The notes under the pieces are model-generated. The model was not told the origin of the DNA. It saw nothing but the letters and a program-made list of their open reading frames with translations, and made no database searches. Made by a program: the position numbers and the translations under genes. A stretch of 64,000 nucleotides of DNA from Paragonimus westermani (taxonomy: Eukaryota > Platyhelminthes > Trematoda > Plagiorchiida > Troglotrematidae): the NCBI GenBank assembly GCA_008508345.1, contig QNGE01003844.1, forward strand, positions 1 through 64,000. Direction: 5' to 3'. Every line of letters starts with the position of its first letter. Within the stretch, counting starts at the first letter, position 1. Below are positions 11,901-23,900 of this stretch, piece by piece.

Positions 11901-14900
11901 TTGTCCTCTTCATCACGATCGTTTTCCCTGGTTCCTGCTACAGACGCATCGAACGTGCTGGATAACCTTGGGCAAACGACCTTTTTTGTGAGTGATTCGG
12001 ATAAACCTTGTACAGCGATTCGTTCGGCACTCCGGGTTCGAAGGTCTTCGTCGATTAAGCGCATTCCGATGGACACGAACTACTTAGAATTGGATAGAGT
12101 GCTGAGTTTTTCTCTAGAACCATTTCCCCTATTAGAAGCTCCAACTCACTACGTCCCTGATACATGGGATCTCACTCAAGATGGTGAGGCGAGAGCTTAC
12201 TGGTTATCATGTCTGGAGGTAAGCATGCTATTTTGCGTTGATGAAACTTGACTTTATTGGTCTTGACTTCATTAGTACTGACGTTTTTCTGAGTTATTTG
12301 TTGTTGCGTTCTGTAGGAGCATCTGCTGTAGTGTGACATCAGACGACGTAGATTCTTACTCAACACTGAGGCATTTAATGTGGCGGGGTTTCTTCCGTCA
12401 GTAACTACTCCTCAGCCATAGTCACTCGATACTGGCTACGCCAGGTGGATGCTACTATAGCGGTTGATTGATCTTGCCGATTCACATGGACTCACAGTTG
12501 AGGGTGTTCCGGATGCCTCATTATTTCGTAAGACACTGTTAGCATGATACAACTGAAACTTGCTAAATTTTGGTGTCTATTCCTTAAATGTCTATCGACT
12601 TCAGTGAAGGTCACTATTGACACTTCTGAAGATTGATGCACCGGATCTTATGATGCACATTACTTTTTTCAATGATTAATTTATCAGATTCGTCAATCTT
12701 TCGGAAGAAACCGCATCTTTTCTAGTGCAGTTAGTGTTGTAAACATCCGAAAAAATACGCTAGATCGAAAACGGAATAAAAAGACGCGTGACAAAGCTCA
12801 AGTTTTCCATCAGGAGGTAAACGAAACCGATTCCTCCGCTCCGAAAGATAACGCGACTGACCCGACTAACTGCGAAATCGCGTGACAAGTACAGAAAGTC
12901 ATCTTGCTCCTTCCGAAAGTGTATACTAGAGAAGAAAAGTGCAGAGTTATGTATACGGCGCATTGCGACCTACAAATATGTTCGAATCACGGATTGGGCG
13001 AAGTTAAGATCACCATCCAACCAATGAATGTCGTTGTTTGAAGATCGAGTAGATAAAAATAGTGGACGTTATCTCCAGAACATTCTGAGCATTCACGCCA
13101 TTTCTGATTGTCCAACATCGTTTTCCATAGGAGAGAGGTGTTTCCGGTTGCAAATTGTGATCCCCTGTTAGTCAGAGACGCCATTTTACACGACTTGTGC
13201 TATGAAAAATTTCACTACTTCCCTTCAAGTGCTTAATACGGACCGCTAACTTCATCACACAATATCCAACCCGACAAGTGTAATGAAATGTCGATCATCT
13301 GTTGGTGCAAAGCTAGAGCAAAGGGGGGTTAGCAAATGGTTCCTTCTGAATGCACGGAAAGGGCGCGTTTTCTGATGACAGTAGTTTCCGTCATATCCAC
13401 TGTTTTTCTCCGATTCGTTTGACTTACGCCCCTCAAAATAGGTATTGGTACAGCCTGCACAGCTCTTGGAAATGTGCTAAACCTCTCACTTGAGGCAACG
13501 GCAAGCAGTTCTTGGTTTTTAAATAGAACGTGGGAAACAAATCTGGATAAAATTACATTTTTTGGTTAATAAGATTTACTCAAATTGTTCCGTACATGTC
13601 GTTTAGATAATAATTCTCTGGATGGGTTATGCAGGCCCTTTGCAAAGAACTTGAACTTGTTATGGCCTTGCCTCCACACGTCACAATCAGTGCAAAATGG
13701 GAAGTGGCAACATAACTATGTTTTCTACCTTGATAAACCGTAGGCTGAAGTTTCATCGTATTCGTTGGAAGTGAGCAGCGGTCATCCAAGTTTGTTATTC
13801 GGTCACACTTTTATTCCAATGGTGCGACTTATTTAGGGCCTGATTACGATACGACGTCATCATTTACATTAGTTAGGAAGACGTGAACGAAGGAGACGTC
13901 GATCAAACGCACAATGGTAATGTGGCTTAATAGCTATGGTTCGAGACTACTAGATTAGTAAGGATCTACCGTCATAGGGAGATTGAACCTTGATGCGGTA
14001 TGAAGAATTACGCATCTTGCATCTTGCTGAACTGGACTGTGTGATAGTCTTATCGGCAGAGTCGTTCATACCAGACAGGTCAATATTTAGAGATCTGGGG
14101 AACCACAGTCTCGTGATCCTCCAGTTTGGGGATTGACATCTTTTCCCTGATAGAATGCCAGGTTTAGTACATTGCCATAACTTTGGTGTCTTACGGTCCA
14201 GTCTTTTGAGCTGAAAGCTTTGGTTGGGAATCCTAGTCGTCCTCCTGTTTAAGTCTTGGCGTCATAACAGTGTCTCAGCTCACATACAACCATGAACATG
14301 CAAAACACTGTTAGTTCTATACTGCATCAGTCGTCTCGTAGTATGAATCGGTGTTGCTGCCTATTATGCTGCTGCTGCTGATGAGGATGTGGATGAGTAA
14401 GGGTTGGAAGGTGAATCACCAGCCTTTGTCATGAGTCACTAGCAAGTTCAAAGATACGCATAGTTTATCTAACAGGCAGAGACTCAGTCGGTCTCATGCA
14501 AACTCCTTTAGCGCGTTCGACTTATTTCGATACGAACTATTGCCCGCAACCCTCTCATATATGTGGACAAAATGTATAGACATATAAGGTACGAAAATAC
14601 ATCCACGATGTTGGCCTGCAAAGACGTAACCCACGAAGATGTCATTTCTAAACCGGAAAACAGAAGTGAAGCCTCTTGTCTAACTGAGTTTGGCTGATAA
14701 AAGTACATTTCAGTTGTTGAACGTACGATGTTCCTAAGGTTTGAGCGGGGCTGTATTGAGGCATTCCAGCCTTGAATAGCCCGACAAATGTACTAGTCAG
14801 GAAATTGGGGGCCAGTGGATTTGAATTACCTTTGTAGAGATAAATCGGAGTTGCTGCATTTTATGGAAGGGTCGATGACCAAGAACACGTATTTGGGCCC

Positions 14901-17900
14901 ATTTCATGAAGTCTTCTTCACGATACCAAGACACCCTAGATGTAACGACAGAGCGAGTGGTCTTTCAGTCTGATATAACTCTGGGTACCAAACGGTTCGT
15001 TTGTTTCTCAGTGCATTTCCTTTCGGCAACTTTTTCGTCTGCCACAAATCTCAGCTTTAAATCTGATTGGACATGTGTGATCCCATTTATAGAAAGTCTA
15101 CCTGTTCCAAGCATGCGGGATTCAAGGAACACCTGTGGAGTCTTGCTATGAGTTTGACGTTTGTAAGTTATCTTGCTACTCTTTATCCGGTTGAGATTGA
15201 TTTTTGTCATCTCCTTGTCAAATGTCAATTTGGGAAGTTCAATACAACCTCAGCGGATTTCATAAGACTGCTCGCAGTCTACTGCACCAGACTTTTGTTG
15301 ATGGTTGTACGAAAAATTAGATATGAAATCAGACGAAACAATGAAAATTTACGGACAGAACCAAATGTCTTGCAGATACAGACTCGCTGTTGAATTTGGC
15401 ACATTTCTATGATCGAGAGCGTCCTCAACCAGTGATGCAGATGGTCGAGCCGACCCCAACGAGACAGGCAACAACTCTAAACCTTTCTCAGTGGGACAGT
15501 GATTCCGTCATTTGCGGTGTCTCAGTTGTCGGTTGCTAATTGACGGGTTACCAACGTACATGCAGATCGGTCGTGGTGTTGTTCAAGAGACTTGACGCAA
15601 GTTAATTGATGAAAGCAACAATGGACGGCAAATGAATCTGTTCCTTAACGCAACATTGTACACGCACACACCTCTTAAACCTTTGTTTTAATCGACGCCC
15701 GAACAATTGAAACAGGTTTACACTTATTGGGAATGACCGGGTTCGGAGATGTTGCTTTACAAAGGGACGCAGTTTACCTTTTGAACAATTGACACCAGCC
15801 ATACTTGGGATGTCTGGAACATCGGGTTGCTGCCAAGCCATAAAAAAGCAATATTTGTGATTAGCGGTTCTGGCTGACAATTTTAATCACAACCCCGTTG
15901 TACAGTGCTCCTACTGTAAAATCTCTTCTAAGGAGAAACATCCTTGTCTCAGAAACAACTATAATAGGTACAAAATCTTTGTGGGGATTGACTTAGGTCC
16001 AGTTTTCTTCGGAAATAAACAGTATGACAGTCCTATCCGGCTAAGCCCAGTTTGTTCACACATTGACCACAGCGCGGACCACCAAACTACCCATCGCCAT
16101 CCGTGAACGATTTGGTAGACTAGCGTTTGTTACGCGGAAACTGCATAAACTCGTTCAGCTGGCCTGAGGGAACAGCGTGATTTTAAATACTTTCGGTCCC
16201 TGTGTTGTATAACAGGCGGTTTCGTTGTGAGTAGTGTACTACTCACAAGCAGTATATTACCCCCAGGCGACATGACCTGTACGGGAGTTTGTGCAATAAA
16301 CGAATTCGCAGGCCATGCATCTTTTGCGGTCACATCTAGTACCGTAACGAACGCGAGGATGAAGATACCCTGGCCACAGCCGTTCGAAGATGGAGACGTC
16401 CGGACGTTATTGGAGGACTTGGAAGACGTGACCGAAGTGGTCGGAGTCAAAACAGACCGTGTGAAGCTGGCTGCCCTGCAGACGCTGGTGAGGAACAGGG
16501 CGTAGGCGGTGCTGGACGCAGCGCGAGTTGGTCCAACGAAGATGGAGTGGGCTGATGCGAAGGAGGCGCTGGTGGCTGCGTTTTACAGCCCGGCCGACCG
16601 CCAGGAGGCCATGCGGCAGTTCAAGGCGGCCAGGCTTGAACAAGGAGCGGATCCATCCCTGTTTGCCGCCACTCTGCAATGTTTGCTGGACAGGGCTCTC
16701 CCAGGATTGTATCAATAACCACGACGGCAGTTGTTAACGGAGCAGTTTATTGAAGGTCTCCTGATGGTGGTTCGCGACCAAGTCCGTATTGCCCATGTCG
16801 CCCGGCCGATGGACCTTAACGAGCTAGCGAAGGTGACACGAGAGTTGGCAGTAATATCCGTGGCCTCAGTGGAGACAAACAGCAATACGGACAAAAATAC
16901 ACTGGGAGAAATGCATAAAGGCAGTGGAGCAACTCGCAGAGGATCTAGCTACCTTAAGAACAGCATCACGGAAGAACGATCATTCAGGAGCCCGCTTCAT
17001 CTGTGGGGGAAAAAGGGCACTGAAAGAAGGGTCGCCCAATCCGACAGTTTAAGAGGTCTAAAAATAAGGTGTTTCATGATTGTTCTTTTTGTTGGGCGGT
17101 TCAACTACTAATGGGAGCGATTGAGAAGGGGGCCGTACGTACAAGAGTTGAAGTTGACGGAGAGGTAGAACAGTGCTTGATCGATACAGGGACGGCTATT
17201 TCGTTGATTACTCGTGCAGAATAGCAAAACCTAGAACCGACATCCATGATGATCAGGACGGTTGGAGGTCATAGTCTACTGGTTGACGGTGTGATAGAAT
17301 GTGGGGTACGTATCGGCGGCCATATCGTAAAGCACCGTTTCATTGTGTCCCCAGAAACCAGGCAAACTACACTGGGAGCCGATTTCCTCGCTGCAATAGA
17401 TGCCGTGATTGATTTGAAGCTCAGAAATTTGTCAACAAGGTATGGCTCTCTGACACTCATAGGACAGTGACAGGATAGCGTCAACCAATTACACAAGGCT
17501 GAAACTCCCATTTGTACAGCCCCCTTGCTCTACTTCACAGTCGAGAAATATGCGGAAGTATTTACGAGTGACGATGATCCGTACGGATTTTGCAGCTGGA
17601 TTGCACATAAAATACCAACAACTGGAACAGTTCGACCTCACGGACCTCTCAGGATACCGGCTCATCTTGAGGTATTGAAGAGGTAAATACAGAACATGCT
17701 GACTGAGGATGTTATCGAAGAAGCCAACAGTCCGTACAACTCGCCTGTTCTCCTGGTGAAGAAGTCAAACGGGAAGTACCGCTTTTGTGTGGATTTTGGA
17801 CGGCTGAATGAGGTAACACAGAACACAGTCATACCAATACCGTCCGTCGCTGATATTTTTGACAAGCTGCAACAGGCGAAGTTGTTCACAGTTTTCGACT

Positions 17901-20900
17901 TACGCTCCGGATACTGGCAAGTACCAATCAAACCCACGGATTGTGAGAAAGCCGTATTCACGGTAGGCGAAAAACAGTATCAGTTCAAGCGCATGCCGTT
18001 TGGCCTATCCGGGGCACCGTTCACATTTTGGCGCCTGATGGTTCAGCTGGTAAAACGACTGGATAATGTGGCTGTATGTGGAGATGATATCATAATATAC
18101 GGTAACACGGAATCGGAACATGCTACCCATATAGATGCTGTCTTGAATCACAATTAAAACTCAGGACTCCAGATTAATGCCGATAAGTCACAACTCGGAC
18201 GATCATCGGTGGTGTTACTGGGACACAAGGTGGGTTAAGGTGAAATTAGGCCTCTGCTGGAGATACTATTGACTATTAGATAGGCCGTGGTTCCGAATTC
18301 TTAACGAATGTTGAGACAATTTTTGGGTCAAGCAGAGTACTACAGTCAGTTAGTGAAACATTTTCACTGCCTGTTATACAACACCTGGACTAAACGAATG
18401 GTACACTGTTTCTTCTTGGGTTTGCATGGCATAGTATGAAGACGTCTGCTTACCGATCTGAGCTAGTGGAATCCGCGCCAAACCAACACCCGTCCAGTGG
18501 CTGCCAGGAGGTGTGAGCGACGCTATCTGACGATGACCTCTTGCAACCTTTTGTCAGTAGAGAATAATTGAGAGTGAGGCATCATCAGCTCTCTTACGGT
18601 TTTCATTGCCCCGCGTCAGTAAATGCACTTAATAGACACGGAAAATCCGGGCAAACAACAAAATTCATACCGTTGGGCCCGATTAATCGTCTTTTCTCCA
18701 GCTACTGATTCTTTGAATCTCAGGGGCCCCAGTTCGAGAGGCAAGCCCAACCTAAAGTGGTCAAATCCTTAGCGAATATTCGCAACATCGGCAATTCTGG
18801 TACGTTTCTGAGAAGTACTCTGAAACTTGGGTTGTTACATGCATATTGCGCAACACTGGCGTGTGCTCGAAGCTTCTTTATCCTAACTGAACGTTGTCGA
18901 TTGCGTGTTTCATCGAAAGGCGTTGTAGACTAACGTTTCACTCGCCTGTTAATGAGTTTGTCAGCAGTGGCGCAAATCAGACCAGGAGTCGAACTCCACC
19001 TCTTATATTTGTTAGTAACGAAAGTACTGATTATTCTACTTGCTTACAGTAAACTTGAAGACACCTACATTTTTCCATACTTCGTACTGTACTTACATCC
19101 CAAAATCACTTTTGACTCCGTGTAGGCTCATCAAGTACAGAAATTAGTCAGACTGAGATTCGAGCGGATAACACTTATGCCGCAAGCTGAAGCTCTTCTT
19201 CCTCATAGTCATAGCTAATGTGAAGAACTCGTGAGGTTGTCCTTGTCCACTAACTCGGTGAGATTTTTGTAAGTCACAGTTTATCGTTGACTTTCCATCT
19301 TTAGCGGCTCTCTGAAGGCTGGCGATTTGAGGTGGTTTGTAATTCAGAGGTCGCGGGTTTGGATTACGCCTTATCTGAACTGCTTGGCCAAGGAAACAAC
19401 CAATCTTACGGTTCACTCTGTGAGCGAGCAACAGGAAATTCCAAACGTCCCTGTTTGACAAGTCCTTTGCGTAGTGAGATTCTTGAGTTAACAGGTGCAA
19501 TGTGAATTTAACTATCGTCGTCGTCGTTGGTGAGCTGTATCAGAGTCGCTTATCAGGGAGAGGTTAGCTCCAGTTGTGCGCATTCTACCGTGTGGTTGAG
19601 CGGACTTCTTGCATTTTTCCGCTTTCCCCCTTGCAGAAATTATGTGCCATTTTCAAGGGGTGTGTTTTGTATTTAAGAGTGAACGTTTTTGTTTCGAACG
19701 CATAATTACGCTGCGTGTTTGACCTGGTCGCACTCAAACAAAACTTTGTTTGTCAGTCTGTTTGTCACTTCACTTGGTAATGTCGTGCTGACAATTGCGT
19801 CGACGGCAAGGCTGTTAACTGGTTTCACCTGGGCACTCTCGCCGCTCAAGTTTGTTTGCCTGTGCAGCATAGGTCACGTTAATAACTGAAGTTCGTGTGG
19901 TTTGATTAGGGTCTGTCTCCTTGTGCACACACCGTGGCTGTATAGCATAAGTACTGGCCTTCCTGAATACTTTTCACCCACAGCTGAGATGTTCTTCGAC
20001 TGTTTTGGGGGTAGTGATAAACACGATTCCTGCCTCTTTGTTCGTCCGTAAAAAACTGTCTGGTCCTGTCTTGATTGGTTTATATTTCGAACTGGACACA
20101 TTATTGGCCTACTCCTGATATTCGAGTTATGAATTTCCTGCGGGCTTCTTTCCTGATTGACCGGCTGTTTTTAAGAATGATCGCTCTCAGTCTACGCTCC
20201 GTTGACTGGTTTTATCTGTACCGAACTCACAATGAAGGTGTGCCGCCCTTGCCGACCTTTCACTTCAAGGTCATCGAGTGAAACCAGGGCCACCGCATGT
20301 ACTGTTGTCCGCTTTGAATAGTTCCTACCAGAGTGCTGCCTGCTTACACTTGACTCTAAATGTCACGTGACGACACGCCTCTGACTGGTATGACCTGGAA
20401 GTAAACCTGTAGATACTTATTAGATCATCGCCTTGGTTACGAGCTTAGTCGCTTGGTCCTAAACTGAGAAATGAGAAGAGACACGGCAACACCGTCTATT
20501 GGGAGAGCGAGGCAAAGCTTGGCCACAGGCTCTGAATTTATGAGACGAAACGGTTACCATAGGTGGCCGACAGACACAAATCGAATCAAATGAAACAGGC
20601 ATATATGGCAGTCACGGCGTCAGAACAAATCACGTTACAGGGGCATCAGAATTCCCAGGCATCACAGTCCAGATAACGTTTTGGGGTTCGACCGCATGGC
20701 TGCAGTCTGATTGGCTGAGTGGGACCATACCACCATCCACGACCATACCATCCAATTTGGGCCGGTCGAAGTGGCCTGATGTGTCCTGGCCGTTTCGTTG
20801 AGAGATGCGCCTTTTAACATTACTCCTTGAAAGTAGGTGTTTTTCTGTGTACGTGGCTAAACCTTTTTGGTAATGTTTAAAATTATATTGTGTTGTAGAC

Positions 20901-23900
20901 ACTTACGTGTCGGGTACTAGTTACAACGGTAATCAGCTAGAAGCTGTTTTCTTTAGGGAACTACAACCCTGAAAGAACATTTCTCAGCGCTTGTGGATAG
21001 CTGAAAGTGTTCATCGTCCGCGAGAATTTGAGGCTGAACGCGTCACATACGAATTTTATGGAGGATGCTCTGTTCCCCCGTGAGGGTATTGCTCACAATT
21101 GTGAGGGAGTTCAGTAGGAAGCGTCCTCTTTGGATTTGGTTCTTACGGTCATATTCCAAGTTCTTATTCCAGATTCTACGAACAACCTAGTTGCCATTCC
21201 TGCCGTTTCTGACGAGGGTTTAATGGGAACCGCGAATAACGGATCCTTATTCAAAAAGCGAGTGAGCCAACACAACATGTCAGTCGCCTCAGTCTTCTCT
21301 GAGTTTTCCGTTTTTCGCAGCCGGCTGCGAACTGATTCATTTGTTTGAAAAATTAGTTAATCTACCGTGTGCCTAACCGCGATGACTCGCCGTCTGGTTT
21401 CACAGTAATTCCATGACTAATTTTTCGGACGCAACATTATTTGTGATTTGTGTTTGTATTAAATAAAAGATCTGTAAATATACCCTGATTTATACGTGGT
21501 TTTTAATTTATATTCTCTATTTGGACTCTGTTTCTCGATCACAGGGCGGAGTTGAACGACATCGCTTGAAAGCTGAGGAGAGTCAGGTGAGCACGATGCC
21601 AGACGCATCGGAGCGTTCCAGACAATATGCAGAGCGCTACTGCAGCTACTTACACGAATTGGGTCAGAACCCGAGCTGTTCGGGTGTGTTGACAGTGCGA
21701 TGTCTGCTGTCAGCCCAGCAACATTTCCTTCGTGAATTCGGCTTCGGTGATGCGTTTGCCATGCAGAAAAAGGTACATACACACATACACACTCATACTT
21801 ACTCACTCACAACAATCCCAGTGTCCAGTGTTGTTTTTCCAATTATTGATGGGTTATCTCTTTAAACGGCAAAGATACCCATTTGCTGGTCCCTACAAAC
21901 TTCGGTAGCGGGATAATTTCTACGTTGCTGTTTGCGGAGGAGTGATTTTCTGTGGAGAGTTAGTTGTGAAGTTCGTCGATTAGTCCGCCACTACTTATTC
22001 ACGTCCAGCAAGCTTTGGTACTTATGTACACGTCTTGATCGATCAATGAAGACTAACGGTATAAGATTTCATGGGATGTGCGCTCGTAACCTGATCTCAA
22101 TTTCCGACCCGAAAGGCGATGCATATCTTCGGGCCACCGGGAATTCATATGGCGCATTTAGCTGCTCATCGACGGATCGATTGGCAATCGCTTTGTTTCT
22201 GTCACCATTACCATCAATTCTCTCTATGCGGCTATGTTGATTGCCTTTGGCTTGTCTGATCGCTGGTTTTCTGATTACAGATTAATTTCCCTCCTCATCG
22301 ATTGCGAAATGATGAGCAGGTGTGTCATTCGGCGTTTAGCGTTCACTTGATTTTTTTTAATGATGAGTCGTGGATTTTGTTTGTTATTTACTGAACACTT
22401 AATTGAACTCTATCTTTCCAGACAAAGCTTTCGACCACGCCTTTTGGATTGTAATATAGGACTCTAGTTTCGTTCTTGTTAGAGCCCAACAGTAGTGTAC
22501 ATCCCTGGCCTAGCGTTAAACGGTGGCCCACATTTTTGTGAGGCTGTTGGTCTTCAGTATGTTAGACTGGACTTGGGTCCTGGCCGATACGTACTTCTTG
22601 ACTCGAATTGTCTGTTTTAGGAATTGGTCATAAGAGGGCAGTGTAACATACTAGCTCGTTTTTAGCGATTCGTCTTCAACCCACTTGTGACTCACGTTAC
22701 TGAGATGAAAATTCTCCAGTTTGAGGCTTGAGATGAGTGCCGTAGCTGTCAGGTTTGCCACACAGAAAGGCGATGTATCGACCCTTCAACACCTTCATCT
22801 GAACACATCTGAGAACACCACTCAAATTCGTGAATACTTGCACACCTACAGCTGTTTCATACTGCGCCAAAACCGTATCCGAACCCTTTTTTCCGGTAAA
22901 CCGATTTTTAGAATTTTCAAAGTTGGTATCCTGGATATTATTGAAACATTCGTCTTCGGTCCGATGGTTCGCCGTCACACACAAGTAGGATGTGCTGCGG
23001 CACTTAGATTTCTACGGCCACCTGTTGTGCGTCTCCAGGCGAGCGTGTCGCAACCACTTATAATTTGTAACTTCAGCTAACTAAATATGTCACACCCTCC
23101 CGTTTTTAGTATTTCGACTCAATTGTGAATATGTAACAGTGTTCGGTTCTAACCTGTTGGATTTTTCAGGTTAACACCATGTGCATTTTAAATCCGTTTC
23201 TCGTGTACGTTTACTTGGGTGCGTGTACAGACTCTTCTTGTTTTATGAACTCTATTCAATCAGACGAACTGGCTTTTTTGACATGCTTGTGTCATAATCC
23301 TAGTCTTTCACTAATCGAACTCATTAGAGTAAAATAAAACGTTCTTGTTGTGACGGCTTGGTGAATGCACAGTTACGGAATTCCGAAACCAATAGTGTAT
23401 AATCCTGTATGACAACATAGCACCATTGTTTGTTTTTTTTTTAAAAAAATTTAAGCTGGAAAATCGTTCGGCTTTGTTGGCTTTTCCGGCTCGTTTGCAA
23501 TATTTGAGTGGACTCGCTTGGGAGGAGCGTCAACTCGTGCTTATCCGAGGTCTGCTTGCTGGCAATCTGTTCGATTGGGGTGCCGCCGAGGTGGTGAAGT
23601 TTTTCAGCGAGGCGCCGACTGATAAATTGGGTGTTCCATTGTTGGAGGCCACGCTAGCCCAGATTCCGGTAAGTATGACTTCTTGGGTGTAATTTAATTC
23701 CCTTTATAAGGACCAGTCTCAGAGAGAGCAAAAACGGTTTTGTTTAGGTTTGTCCATTGAGGAGTGGGATGAAGTAGTTCGTTAGGTTGCAAAAATCACG
23801 GTGATTTGTCTCTTGAGTTGCATTATAAATTCTAGAAGATCCTCTCAAGAATGAGATACACAATAACCGCTTTGCCGCCCGAACTTACTTCGCATAGGTT

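Noticed and set aside
12219..12260. Extension of PANK4 exon 4 into the intron
   Set aside because: The GTAAGC donor and the direct fit of exon 5 make the read-through reading unnecessary.
19144..19500. 118-codon open frame on the - strand
   Set aside because: No family recognised, no splice sites, and it lies in the long PANK4 intron 4.
20630..20902. 90-codon open frame on the - strand with an internal repeat of ACCATACCA words
   Set aside because: No domain or second copy in the window; it remains unexplained but unsupported.
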